A DNA stretch of 64,000 bases, taken from NCBI GenBank assembly GCA_023484105.1, contig JAMDBD010000021.1, positions 1 to 64,000 of the forward strand. Reading direction: 5' to 3'. A program made the translations under genes and the position numbers. A model generated the notes under the pieces. The model did not search any database, was not told the DNA's origin, and worked only from the letters and a program-made list of their open reading frames with translations. Shown here piece by piece: positions 39,147 to 48,219 of this stretch. Numbering within the stretch: the stretch's first letter is position 1; every line of letters begins with the position of its first letter. Source of the DNA: Thermoplasmatota archaeon (GTDB lineage Archaea > Thermoplasmatota > Thermoplasmata > Thermoplasmatales > Thermoplasmataceae).

Positions 39147-39410
39147 TTACCTCTTCCTTCTCATAATTGCAAACACGGATCCGATAACTGCAACTGCTAC
39201 AACTATTCCAATAATGATGTACAGATCAGTGTCTGAAATTCCTGATGGTGGAGCTGATTTATTGTTAGGCGTAAATGTGATAGTTATTGATACACTGACG
39301 TCATTGACAGTTATTGAGCCAGACGATTGAGATGCCGAATATCCGGATACGCTACTAACAGTGTATGAGTATGTTCCATTTGGTTCATGCGGATACCATG
39401 ATGCTAATGG
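39147..39410 (-). pseudogene. 3' remnant of a surface-protein gene
   Basis: The minus strand carries 87 codons with no start, preceded by an in-frame stop, ending at TAA 39149-39147. They contain YSYTVSSVSGYSAS, a beta-rich repeat type seen in thermopsin-like and other Thermoplasmatales surface proteins, then a single membrane helix (LYIIIGIVVAVAVIGSVFAI) and the basic tail MRRKR. This is the C-terminal anchor of a secreted protein whose front part is gone. The break falls where the transposase remnant begins (about 39411), so insertion or a deletion linked to it probably removed the rest. Confidence 0.75.
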
Positions 39411-40430
39411 CCATTAACTGAGTAATAAGACCGGAGGCAATGGATCTGGTCAGTGAATGGTATGAGGATTCATACATAAGTACAATCTACATTGCAGACA
39501 TGTCATCTGCTACACTGTCCAAGGCAATGACTGCACTTGGAAAAATGAACCTGAACCACGCATTCCTGAATGAGCTCATACTCATAGCAGTCCAGGAATG
39601 TTGATTTCCCTGAATACGGATATTCCAGATCCGATACTGATTATCCACAGGTGAATGTGCCACTTGTGGAATCATCGGAATCATGTATTACCAATATTCC
39701 AGGACATCTATCCCCTGATCTGTTAATGGTATCACCACCGCTAAAAACACAATTGATGTCCTTAGAACTGCAGGCCTCGCAGATGTCACATTCATCATGG
39801 ACAGGGGAATGTTTTCCTCCTCCAGCACTGTATACCTGATTGAATCGGGAATGGATTTCATCTTGCCGACATCCTATGCCATGAAGGAGATCAGGGGACT
39901 TGCCCTGTCATCCAGGAAAACCGTAGAGAAGGCTGGTAACATAATATCCATATCCGGGGAGATCATGTTTACTTTATTCCTGGAAATACCGAACTCCCTT
40001 GCTTTCTCCCTGTTGCTCATTCCCATTTCTTTAAGATTCCCTATTATTCTCCACACCTACAGCCCGTACAATCCTGATCCTCTTCCACATGAGGAAATGG
40101 ATCAGAACTAAACCGCCGATCTGGATCGCTTTTATTCCGGCGAAAATGCACAAAAATCAGCAGGTGATTACACAGTGAAGATTGCTGTGAGAATAGGCAG
40201 TGTCCATATAAGCGCATGGATCTATTACGATCCTGTCCTGAAATAGACGGCAGGGAGATCACAACAGAGATGACAAGGAAACAGAAGGAAATTCTAGAAT
40301 CAATTGGCATCATGCCGGAATGTGTCCCTGCATTTCTGAAGAGTTGATGGCAGATAATCTAGTCTTCAGAAATTATATCTTGTCTATCATGGTACAAGCA
40401 AAAAAGGGAAAAGAAATACTACAGAGATTC
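39411..40430 (+). mobile_element. Decayed transposase of IS4/IS1634 type
   Basis: Pieces of one transposase are spread over the plus strand with stops and frame changes. From 39428: DLVSEWYEDSYISTIYIA followed by a helix-turn-helix-like stretch, ending in TGA at 39602-39604. From 39603 in another frame: YGYSRSDTDYPQVNVPLVES, the block after the first catalytic aspartate. From about 39750, back in the first frame: NTIDVLRTAGLADVTFIMD, RGMFSSSSTVYLIESGMDF and further, carrying the second catalytic aspartate (DRGMF). Weak traces continue to about 40250 (VKIAVRIGSVHISAWIYYDP). No terminal inverted repeats were found, so the ends are approximate. It cannot make an active enzyme. Confidence 0.8.
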
Positions 40431-41456
40431 TCACGAGAATATTATGCATGAATCTCCAAACTCGTGCCATTTGAAATCATATTCATACGCCGTTTGGTAT
40501 GCAGACCTGATAATCGAGAAATCGGTAAATATTCCCAGCATCAGAAGATGAGATGTTGTTGGATCATGCATTCCAGTTATTACGCCGTCCAAATGCAATT
40601 TTCTATCAGGCCTGATAAACAAATTGGTAAAACCGGCTGATTCCATGAAACCATTTTTACCCCAAGCTGATTCCAGAGCCCTTACAACTGTAGTACCTAC
40701 TGCAATGATCTTTTTTCCTTTGGCAATTGCTGAATTCAGTGATTGTGCAACATCCTCCTTAACCTCGAAGTACTCTTCCAGGAGCAGGTTGCTGTCGGAA
40801 AATTCAGATGCATCGAGAGAAGAAAGATTGCAGTGAAGAGTCACGGTTTCAATGCCTGTCCCTTTCTTTTCCAATATGCTTATGAGTTCTTTAGTGAAAG
40901 GCCTTGATGCAGACGGATACTCAACTGAACCGGGTATTCTTGTATAAGGTCCTGCATAAATCTCATCGCCAAATTTCACGGGCATATGGGCATAGGTTAT
41001 ATAATCTGCTGATCTCCTGATAAATTCAATATCGAAATTTTCCGATGTGGAGATCTCCCAGAATCTTGGAAAGTCCTTCCTCCTGTCTGTGAGTTCAATC
41101 CATGACCCATCCAAAAGTTTTAATCTGGAACCAGCCCGAAGTTTTTTTGCCTCATCGCGCATTTCAACGATCATTCCGCTGCGGGAATAGCCCATGTTGA
41201 AGTGCAGGAAGGCCTTCATTTCTTCTGAATATCCTGTGAAGCCTGACCTGACCGTAAGGCTGTTATTGAAGACAAGCACATAATCCGGACCGAGCAGACT
41301 GACTAAATCGCTGAACCTTCTGATCTCATAAGTTCCTTTGGCAGAATTTATGGCCAGTAGATTTACATCAGATCTTTCCTTATTCAGAAATTCTGTTGGA
41401 AACCCGACTCTTCCGGTATGCATTTCTATAATGGATTGCGCTAGCAAATTATTCAA
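40431..41456 (-). CDS. QueA-like protein (tRNA ribosyltransferase-isomerase family)
   Basis: A 341-residue protein related to QueA, which in bacteria transfers a ribosyl group from S-adenosylmethionine to 7-deazaguanine in tRNA to make epoxyqueuosine. Matching parts are VLVFNNSLTVRSG near residue 60 (bacterial QueA: N-T/S-x-V-x-x-x-R), YPSASRPFTKELISILEKKG, the VTLHCNLSSLDA strand, KKIIAVGTTVVRALESA and HDPTTSHLLML. Archaea make archaeosine, not queuosine, so the substrate is probably different. Start is TTG 41456, behind GAGGTGC, overlapping the end of the SDR by eight bases. The two are divergent from a SufR-like regulator. Confidence 0.82.
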   Translation of the reverse strand: MNNLLAQSIIEMHTGRVGFPTEFLNKERSDVNLLAINSAKGTYEIRRFSDLVSLLGPDYVLVFNNSLTVRSGFTGYSEEMKAFLHFNMGYSRSGMIVEMRDEAKKLRAGSRLKLLDGSWIELTDRRKDFPRFWEISTSENFDIEFIRRSADYITYAHMPVKFGDEIYAGPYTRIPGSVEYPSASRPFTKELISILEKKGTGIETVTLHCNLSSLDASEFSDSNLLLEEYFEVKEDVAQSLNSAIAKGKKIIAVGTTVVRALESAWGKNGFMESAGFTNLFIRPDRKLHLDGVITGMHDPTTSHLLMLGIFTDFSIIRSAYQTAYEYDFKWHEFGDSCIIFS

Positions 41457-42084
41457 TACGTAGCACCTCTTTGAGCTTTTCGTAGAACTTTAATGCAGCT
41501 GCTTCAGGACTCTGGAGAGCCTCTCTGTCTGAGGATGAATCTGCGATTCTGTGCATCTCTGTATCCATGTCCCCAGGATCTATGCTGAACGCCTTTAGAT
41601 TACCCTCCTCTGCAGCTACAGCCTCTATCAGAAAATCCATCACAGCCTTTGAAGCGCCATAAACCCCCCATCCAGGGAAATGCTGTCTTGCTGCATCGGA
41701 GGTCACGTGCACAACTGTACCGTTAGGATTGGCTTCCAAAAATGTCCGCATCAGATAATAGTTGGCAAATACGTTCACCTCAAAGAGCCTTCTCAGATCA
41801 GCCACTGTGCTTTCCAAAACGTTTCTGCATTCCATAATTGTTCCGGCGTTCAAGATCAGCAGATCTGTTTTCCCGAATAGCATATTGGCCCTGTTGACAA
41901 CAGAAACAATATCTCTATCAAGCCTCAGGTCGGCTCTCATGGTAAATACAGAACCGTTGGGCTCATTACCGGACTCCTCAATGCTACGGGAAAATGTTAG
42001 GACTTTCCAGCCGTCATTTCCCATGACATTCGATAGAGCCTTTCCCAATCCTTTCGAACCTCCGCTTATTATCACACTTTTCAT
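41449..42084 (-). CDS. Short-chain dehydrogenase/reductase
   Basis: Classical SDR of 211 residues. The cofactor loop is VIISGGSKGLGKAL at residues 3-16; LILNAGT is the NAG motif; the catalytic set is S (VVHVTSD), Y and K in YGASKAVMD. The S-R pair after strand two (FSRSI) suggests NADPH. I start at ATG 42084, where the family begins; the frame runs open to 42180, through the promoter. It overlaps the QueA-like gene by eight bases, so the two are co-translated. The substrate is unknown; the partner suggests a shared pathway or regulon rather than fatty acid synthesis. Confidence 0.88.
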   Translation of the reverse strand: MKSVIISGGSKGLGKALSNVMGNDGWKVLTFSRSIEESGNEPNGSVFTMRADLRLDRDIVSVVNRANMLFGKTDLLILNAGTIMECRNVLESTVADLRRLFEVNVFANYYLMRTFLEANPNGTVVHVTSDAARQHFPGWGVYGASKAVMDFLIEAVAAEEGNLKAFSIDPGDMDTEMHRIADSSSDREALQSPEAAALKFYEKLKEVLRIE

Positions 42085-42100
42085 GTGCGGAACAGAGTAT

Positions 42101-42139
42101 GTTTGGTAACAAACTTTGTTGTTTACAAACTTTATAAAC
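42101..42139. promoter_or_regulatory. Palindrome cluster (probable operator) with TATA-like box of the SDR gene
   Basis: Several overlapping palindromes lie between the divergent genes: GTTTG-GTAA-CAAAC (42101-42114), AACAAA-C-TTTGTT (42108-42120, exact), and GTTTACAAAC (42121-42130). ACAAACTTT occurs twice, at 42109-42117 and 42125-42133, 16 bases apart. The minus-strand TATA-like CTTTATAAAC (plus coordinates 42130-42139) would start transcription near 42108, in the middle of the cluster. The plus-strand box for the regulator is at 42148-42156. Confidence 0.6.
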
Positions 42140-42178
42140 CTATAATGTATTAAATACCTATTCCCGATCCCTTGCATC

Positions 42179-42805
42179 ATGGAGCAGACAACAGAGACTG
42201 TAATTCTGCTGCGTCTAAAGAGCGGAAGCGCGAGTCTTGGGGAAATTGCAGGAGCGGCAGGAATTTCAAAGATGGCAGCATTGAAACACGTCAGGCAGCT
42301 TGAGGAAAGGGGGTTGGTTGAAAGAAAAACAGTGAAAGCTAAAGTTGGAAGGCCATATTATCTGTTTTCCATAACTGACTCTGCCAGAAGCGATTTCAGA
42401 AATTCAGACTCTGCAGTACTTACTGCACTTCTCGAATATCTTAAAGTTACCGGAAATCAGGGAATTGTGGAGGATTTCCTCAAGGTTAGATACGAAGAAT
42501 ACAGGCAAAGATACGAATCAGAAATGCAACAGGCAGATGCGGATACCCGCCTGAAAAAACTTGTAGCACTCAGAGAAAAGGAGGATTACATGCCAGAATT
42601 GCACAGGATTTCAGAGAACACTTACGAATTTCTTGAAAAAAACTGTCCAATCTTCAAAATGGCGAAGAATTATCCAGTTTCGTGTTCAATGGAACAGAGA
42701 CTCTTTTCAAATGTCCTGCAGATGGATGTGGATGCCACTCACAGACAGACCGATGGGACAGGAACCTGCAGGTTCCTTATAAGAAAGAGGCATAGCGTTC
42801 AATAA
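42179..42805 (+). CDS. SufR-like transcriptional regulator with C-terminal cysteines
   Basis: A 208-residue regulator with an N-terminal winged helix (SLGEIAGAAGISKMAALKHV, then LEERGLVERK) and a C-terminal cysteine domain: C156-X12-C169-X27-C197. SufR repressors of cyanobacteria and actinobacteria bind an iron-sulfur cluster through CX12CX13CX14C; here the first spacing is kept but the third cysteine is missing (aspartate in its place). It may sense a cluster, a metal or redox state. TATTAAATA at 42148-42156 is centred 27 bases before the ATG, predicting a leaderless mRNA. It is divergent from the SDR and QueA-like pair, which it probably controls along with itself. Confidence 0.83.
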   Translation: MEQTTETVILLRLKSGSASLGEIAGAAGISKMAALKHVRQLEERGLVERKTVKAKVGRPYYLFSITDSARSDFRNSDSAVLTALLEYLKVTGNQGIVEDFLKVRYEEYRQRYESEMQQADADTRLKKLVALREKEDYMPELHRISENTYEFLEKNCPIFKMAKNYPVSCSMEQRLFSNVLQMDVDATHRQTDGTGTCRFLIRKRHSVQ

Positions 42806-43038
42806 GCGTGTTTTTAAGTGGTTTTGCTTCTGTACCGCGGGAAACCTTATCCAAGATGAATGCTGGACTGCTGGAATGATATTTTTGATGCCTTTAGTAG
42901 TAAATGCGCCGTTTTACTTTGCCAGATGGCCGTAAACAATGGTGCAAAACCTGTTAATTACAGATGAAAGTTTCAGGTGATATGCAGAGTTAGTGGCTCA
43001 TTAGAGACTTTCTGAGGACATAATAAAATAATTAATAG

Positions 43039-43947
<909 letters not shown>

Positions 43948-43957
43948 CTTTTTACTG

Positions 43958-43981
43958 CCATGAACGTTTTAAACGTCATGG
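43958..43981. promoter_or_regulatory. 24-bp palindrome containing the TATA-like box of the methylase gene
   Basis: ACGTTT-T-AAACGT (43964-43976) is an exact inverted repeat, continued outward by CCATG (43958-43962) and CATGG (43977-43981) with one unpaired A at 43963. Its centre TTTTAAA lies about 25 bases before the TTG start at 43995, the place where a TATA box is expected. It starts 11 bases after the F1 stop, so it could instead end the F1 transcript. Confidence 0.5.
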
Positions 43982-43994
43982 CCATGGCCGGGCG

Positions 43995-44831
43995 TTGATC
44001 ACTAAGGATGGGGTGAAGCCCATTCTAAAATGGGCCGGTGGAAAGAGACAGCTTCATAGGGTTCTGACACAGAATCTACCGGATAAGTTCTGCAGCTACT
44101 ATGAACCGTTCTTTGGCGGAGGAGCCCTCTTTTTTTCGCTTTATAACCTCGGAACTTCCAGGAAATGCTTCCTTTCAGATATAAATTCAGACCTTTGCAC
44201 CCTCTATCTATTAATCAGGGATGATGTAAATCTGATAATTGAATCAGTAAATGAAGTGTTCTCCAGATATGGCAATAGCCGGGACGGGTATTATATGGCC
44301 AGGGACAGGTTCAACCGATCCTCAAATGCCCTTGAACGATCGGCACTCCTAATATATCTGAACAGGCACTGTTATAATGGCCTTTACAGAGTAAATTCTG
44401 CGGGAGATTTCAACGTACCTTTTGGCAGATACAGGAACGTTGGCATGCCTCATCCAGATCTCTTTCATTCTGTTTCCATGGCTCTCAAAAACTGCAGAAT
44501 CGCCATTTCAGACTTTCAGGATGCAGTTAATGCTGCTGGCACCGGTGATCTTGTATATTTCGATCCACCATATACCCCGGTGAGCAGCACTGCCAGTTTT
44601 ACTGACTACACATCTGGCGGTTTCGACAAATTAGAACAGATAAGGCTGAGATCTGTTTTTGTGGAGCTTGACCGCCGTGGAGCCTTCCTAATTGAATCCA
44701 ACTCCGATACTGAATTCATAAGGGAACTTTACAGTGATTACAAAATAATTGAGGTAACATCCAGAAGGAGCATAAATTCCGTGGCGACCAGAAGAAAGGG
44801 ATCCGCTGAACTTATTATAAAGAATTTCTGA
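43995..44831 (+). CDS. Dam-type (D12 class) DNA adenine N6-methyltransferase
   Basis: A 278-residue enzyme that methylates adenine in DNA. PILKWAGGKRQL (motif X) opens the protein, YYEPFFGGGALFFSLYN is the AdoMet-binding motif I, and LVYFDPPYTPVS is catalytic motif IV (DPPY). RHCYNGLYRVNSAGDFNVPFG is present in two conserved pieces typical of the Dam and phage T4 Dam group, so the target may be GATC, which is inference. No restriction endonuclease gene is adjacent, so it appears to be an orphan methylase. Start is TTG 43995, with a TATA-like sequence at the right distance inside a palindrome. Confidence 0.92.
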   Translation: MITKDGVKPILKWAGGKRQLHRVLTQNLPDKFCSYYEPFFGGGALFFSLYNLGTSRKCFLSDINSDLCTLYLLIRDDVNLIIESVNEVFSRYGNSRDGYYMARDRFNRSSNALERSALLIYLNRHCYNGLYRVNSAGDFNVPFGRYRNVGMPHPDLFHSVSMALKNCRIAISDFQDAVNAAGTGDLVYFDPPYTPVSSTASFTDYTSGGFDKLEQIRLRSVFVELDRRGAFLIESNSDTEFIRELYSDYKIIEVTSRRSINSVATRRKGSAELIIKNF

Positions 44832-44992
44832 TGCATTAGTTATGGTTCGCTCCTCCATGGTATACCACTTTCTTTTTTCCCTATAGGATTTCTACGGCAT
44901 TGAATTATTCATTCCTGTAAATTTTCGAAACGTAGACCGATCAGAAAGGAAGTTTTCGTAAAGCAATATTACTCAGATACTCATATCCAGAT

Positions 44993-45418
44993 ATGCAATA
45001 TGCAGTGGATGGTGATACTATAATTTTGAAACTCGACTCTGGAGACAACGTGTTCGACTCCCTGTCTATAATATGTGACCGTTGTTCCATTGATTCAGGT
45101 TCAATAAGATGGGGCATAGGCATGGTAAGGGATTTCGAAATTGGCTACCTTAATGCCTTGACCTACGAAAAGGAGAGGTTTTCCGAAAGGGCGGAAGTTG
45201 TATCGTTTCATGGCAGCATTGCCAGCGGAGAGCCAACTTTTCACATACACGCTTCTGTGGCCAGAAGGCATCATGATGTCATCGGAGGACATCTTTTCAG
45301 CGCCATAGCGGATCCGATGATGGAAATCGAGATCACAAGATTCCAGAGAATATCACTTGCCAGAATAAAAAATGAACTTAGTGGCCTCAATGAACTGAAT
45401 GTGTCACAGAAGCAATGA
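44993..45418 (+). CDS. PPC/DUF296-domain protein
   Basis: A 141-residue single-domain protein of the plants-and-prokaryotes-conserved (PPC, DUF296) family. The core FHIHASVARRHHDVIGGHLFSA with histidines near residue 83-100 (given here in overlapping parts as FHIHASVARRHH and DVIGGHLFSAI) is the family hallmark; the domain forms trimers and in plants is attached to AT-hook DNA-binding proteins. No AT-hook is present. The fold binds metal in several bacterial structures, and function in archaea is unknown. It lies between the methylase and an EamA transporter, with which it may share a transcript. Confidence 0.82.
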   Translation: MQYAVDGDTIILKLDSGDNVFDSLSIICDRCSIDSGSIRWGIGMVRDFEIGYLNALTYEKERFSERAEVVSFHGSIASGEPTFHIHASVARRHHDVIGGHLFSAIADPMMEIEITRFQRISLARIKNELSGLNELNVSQKQ

Positions 45419-45454
45419 AATTACAATCAGAAAGTAATGATTTCGGCTGAATAG

Positions 45455-46315
45455 ATGACTGAGAGAAGAGATATTTCTGCGTTCGCTATGCTTGCCATTT
45501 TTTGGGGGCTTAATTACCCGATGCTGAAAGTTGCATTTTACTATGAACCCCCGCTCTTTACACTTCTGTTCAGGATAATATTTGCAATGGTATTCGCCGC
45601 GATTATATTCTGGAAGGATATTGTTTTTCCCAGAACTTTAAAGGCCCACGGCATAATGCTTACGGTTTCGATTCTGAACATAAGCCTATTTATGGGATTG
45701 TGGTTCATAGGTGAGTCGTACGTCAGCGCATCGCTTTCCTCTGTACTGGTCTATTCATATCCTTTATTCAACGTTCTTCTCTCATCCATATTTCTGAGGG
45801 ACAGACCGTCAGGAATGGGCATCATCGGGCTCATAGTTGGATTTGCTGGGCTCTTTATAATTTCCGACAGCAATTTCACAGGTAGTCTTGGTTTCGGGAT
45901 AATTCTGCTGATACTTTCTGCCGTATGCTGGGCAGCTGGAACTGTCTTCTTCAAAAGATTTGCAAGAGATATACCGCTGGCCACCGTCAACGTATTCCAG
46001 TACGTTTATTCATTACCTGTGATTATGGTATTTGCCTTTATACTTGAGGGAAACAGGATAATTGCACTTCAGCCTGGCTTCATTCTTGTGACCCTTTACT
46101 TGGGGACATTCGGCACTGCCTTTGCGTACTACCTATATCTACACCTTTTCAGGCGCTACAGGGTTTCTTCCATATCGTCCTACTTCTTCTTGGTTCCTGC
46201 CGTATCCATAGTGTTAAGCGCAGCAATACTCAGGGAAGGGCTGTCTCTGGTTTCCTATGCGGGATTTGCGGTTATTTCAGTGGGAATATTCTTCAGTGCA
46301 AAGGGTTCGTCTTAA
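45455..46315 (+). CDS. EamA/DMT-family transporter
   Basis: A 286-residue integral membrane protein with about ten predicted helices and an internal repeat of two EamA domains (roughly residues 5-130 and 145-280). It begins FAMLAIFWGLNYPMLKVAF, a typical opening, and LSAVCWAAGTVFFKRFA starts the second repeat. Such proteins export or import small metabolites, often amino acids or nucleotide-sugar-like compounds; the substrate cannot be told. It follows the PPC-domain gene by 36 bases with no clear promoter between. Confidence 0.88.
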   Translation: MTERRDISAFAMLAIFWGLNYPMLKVAFYYEPPLFTLLFRIIFAMVFAAIIFWKDIVFPRTLKAHGIMLTVSILNISLFMGLWFIGESYVSASLSSVLVYSYPLFNVLLSSIFLRDRPSGMGIIGLIVGFAGLFIISDSNFTGSLGFGIILLILSAVCWAAGTVFFKRFARDIPLATVNVFQYVYSLPVIMVFAFILEGNRIIALQPGFILVTLYLGTFGTAFAYYLYLHLFRRYRVSSISSYFFLVPAVSIVLSAAILREGLSLVSYAGFAVISVGIFFSAKGSS

Positions 46316-46805
46316 ACTGCTGGTTCAACAAATTCTTATGGCATGCTATTGATCCTCTTAACATAGTCAAGGTCGAAGTTTTCTTCGAGCCATTAATTTT
46401 TCACTCATTTTTGGGGAATTTCTCTCCACTGAATGAAATCTCTAAATGCGTTAACATAGAGCCACTGTGACGACCTATTCCATTCGGTTAATCAAACATG
46501 TGCCGGCTGGTGATTAAGATGAGAAAGATTATGATATGCAATGCCTCAGCAGATAGTCTTTTCCAATCAGTGAAGAATATCATCTGGAAAAGCGATGGTC
46601 GTACGCGTTTATGATCAGCAGATAAAACATCCATATCTGGGTGCATGGCTGCACGCAAGAACTTCCGGGAGTGATATAAACCGAAAATAAGATAACATTA
46701 CAGAAGAAATGTGTCAATCTGTAACCGTCTGGTTTTAGGAGCTCTGTCAAGCAGTGCTATCCGAAACATGAATTCTAAATACTCCATTGGGATCGATCGG
46801 TAAAA
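46316..46805. other. Intergenic stretch of about 490 bases without a recognised gene
   Basis: It holds a 31-codon open run from ATG 46519 (MRKIMICNASADSLF at its start), too short to call. A TATA-like TTCTAAATA near 46773-46781 probably serves the UDG gene that follows. No structured RNA or mobile-element motif was recognised. Confidence 0.45.
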
Positions 46806-47399
46806 ATGCCACAGCTTGATGACCTCTGCTCACTGATTGCCTCATGCAAGATGTGCGGCCTTCACTATTTCAGGAAAAACGCCGTTTGTGGAAAGGGCCC
46901 CGCAAACGCAAAGTACATGATAATAGGAGAGGCCCCTGGCTTTCAGGAAGATGAGGTCGGAGCGCCATTTATAGGAAGAAGCGGGAAACTGATAGACTCA
47001 ATTCTCTCAGAGCTGGGCATAAGCAGGGACAGCATATACATAACCAATGCCGTTCGTTGCAGACCGAGTATGAACAAAACGCCATCAGTGAAGGAGATAA
47101 AGACATGCTCTGATTACCTCAAAGAAGAGATTTCAATAGTAGCGCCTCGTGTTATAATACCGATGGGAAACGTGGCCCTAAAGTCTCTGGGGTATGTGTT
47201 TGGCAAAAAATTTCCCAAGGTATCTGAGATAACTGGAAAGGTTATCCTGGTGAACAGATATTATGTGTATCCGCAGTTCCACCCTGCTGCTATACTGAGA
47301 AATCCGAAGAAAAATGTATACTTTTCAGAAGGACTGAAGATGGTCTTTACCTCTGATTCGGAAAAGTTATTGGCGGAGGGGAGCGTAATAAGCCTCTAA
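46806..47399 (+). CDS. udg: Family 4 uracil-DNA glycosylase
   Basis: Heat-stable UDG that removes uracil from deaminated cytosine. The iron-sulfur ligands are C14, C17, C85 and C101, the same positions as in the well-known Thermotoga enzyme. Motif 1 is GEAPGFQED (residues 41-49) and the DNA-binding loop ends in FHPAAILRNP. Length of 197 residues is standard. The last four bases overlap the end of the surface-protein gene on the other strand. Stands alone with its own promoter. Useful in a hot, acidic setting where cytosine deaminates quickly. Confidence 0.96.
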   Translation: MPQLDDLCSLIASCKMCGLHYFRKNAVCGKGPANAKYMIIGEAPGFQEDEVGAPFIGRSGKLIDSILSELGISRDSIYITNAVRCRPSMNKTPSVKEIKTCSDYLKEEISIVAPRVIIPMGNVALKSLGYVFGKKFPKVSEITGKVILVNRYYVYPQFHPAAILRNPKKNVYFSEGLKMVFTSDSEKLLAEGSVISL

Positions 47400-48217
47400 T
47401 TTCTGTTGAGCGTTTTCCTGTAGTAAAGAAGCACTGCAATCATCACAGCAACAGATATCGCGGCGGATATCATAACCAGTTCTGCGAAGTTCACATGAAT
47501 GGCCTTGTAAAATGTAAGGCTGTTTCCATCAACGTTTACCTTGCCGGGTATCGTTACTATTGTCATATGATGGCCGTAAACAGCCACAGTAACAGTAGAA
47601 TTGGAAAAAGCACCGGAAACAGGCTCCGAACCGGTGAATGTTGTGTTTCCTGAGGTTCCATTATAAGATTCGTTCAACCATGATATGCCTGTCTGAGATA
47701 CTGACTGCTCCCAGCTCATGTTCAGCCCTGTATCTAACGGGGCTGGAAGCTCGTCTATGCCAGGCGCATAGTATACAGACGGTATCGCATTAACCCAGCC
47801 TAGATTTATGCTTCCGTTCTCAACTATACTGTTAACCTGGTACGAAAGCTCAACACTGGTGTTCACTGTCGCATTGGAATTGTTTACATTGCTGTTGTAA
47901 GTTGAACCGTATGAGAGGTTGGTCACATACAGATAAGAGCCAAATTCCTTCACTTCTGAATTCAGCATTCCATAAAACGGTACTGCTGAGGATATTGGTG
48001 TTCTACTCAGATTCAGCGAACCTGTGTTTTCCAGTTCGTGCATCACAGATTGAGTGTAGTTGTTTGATTTGTGGAAAGATATGACAATAGTCTGGGAAAG
48101 TGCCACGAATACTGTTGCAGTATCCTGCTGCGGATTAACGCTGACCAGAGTACTGCCTAAAGGGGCAGATATGAGCGCAATGATAACAGCAAAAGCCATT
48201 ACTTCGCGCGAATGCAT
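47396..48217 (-). CDS. Secreted, membrane-anchored surface protein of unknown function
   Basis: A 273-residue protein with an N-terminal signal-like helix (AFAVIIALISAPLGS), an extracellular part rich in asparagine, serine and threonine with more than ten N-x-S/T glycosylation sites (for example NNSNATVNTS), and a C-terminal membrane helix (AELVMISAAISVAVMIAVLL) followed by YYRKTLNRN. The design is common to cell-surface proteins of wall-less Thermoplasmatales. No catalytic motif is seen. It begins in or just after the guaB stop; I use ATG 48217, behind GGTGTG, though GTG 48223 overlaps the stop and is possible. It probably shares the guaB transcript. Confidence 0.8.
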   Translation of the reverse strand: MHSREVMAFAVIIALISAPLGSTLVSVNPQQDTATVFVALSQTIVISFHKSNNYTQSVMHELENTGSLNLSRTPISSAVPFYGMLNSEVKEFGSYLYVTNLSYGSTYNSNVNNSNATVNTSVELSYQVNSIVENGSINLGWVNAIPSVYYAPGIDELPAPLDTGLNMSWEQSVSQTGISWLNESYNGTSGNTTFTGSEPVSGAFSNSTVTVAVYGHHMTIVTIPGKVNVDGNSLTFYKAIHVNFAELVMISAAISVAVMIAVLLYYRKTLNRN

Positions 48218-48219
48218 TC

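Noticed and set aside
39411-40430. Terminal inverted repeats or target duplication for the transposase remnant
   Set aside because: None could be found by eye; the element is too decayed to define ends.
42085-42180. Longer N-terminus for the SDR
   Set aside because: It would run through the TATA-like box and palindromes; the SDR fold begins at ATG 42084.
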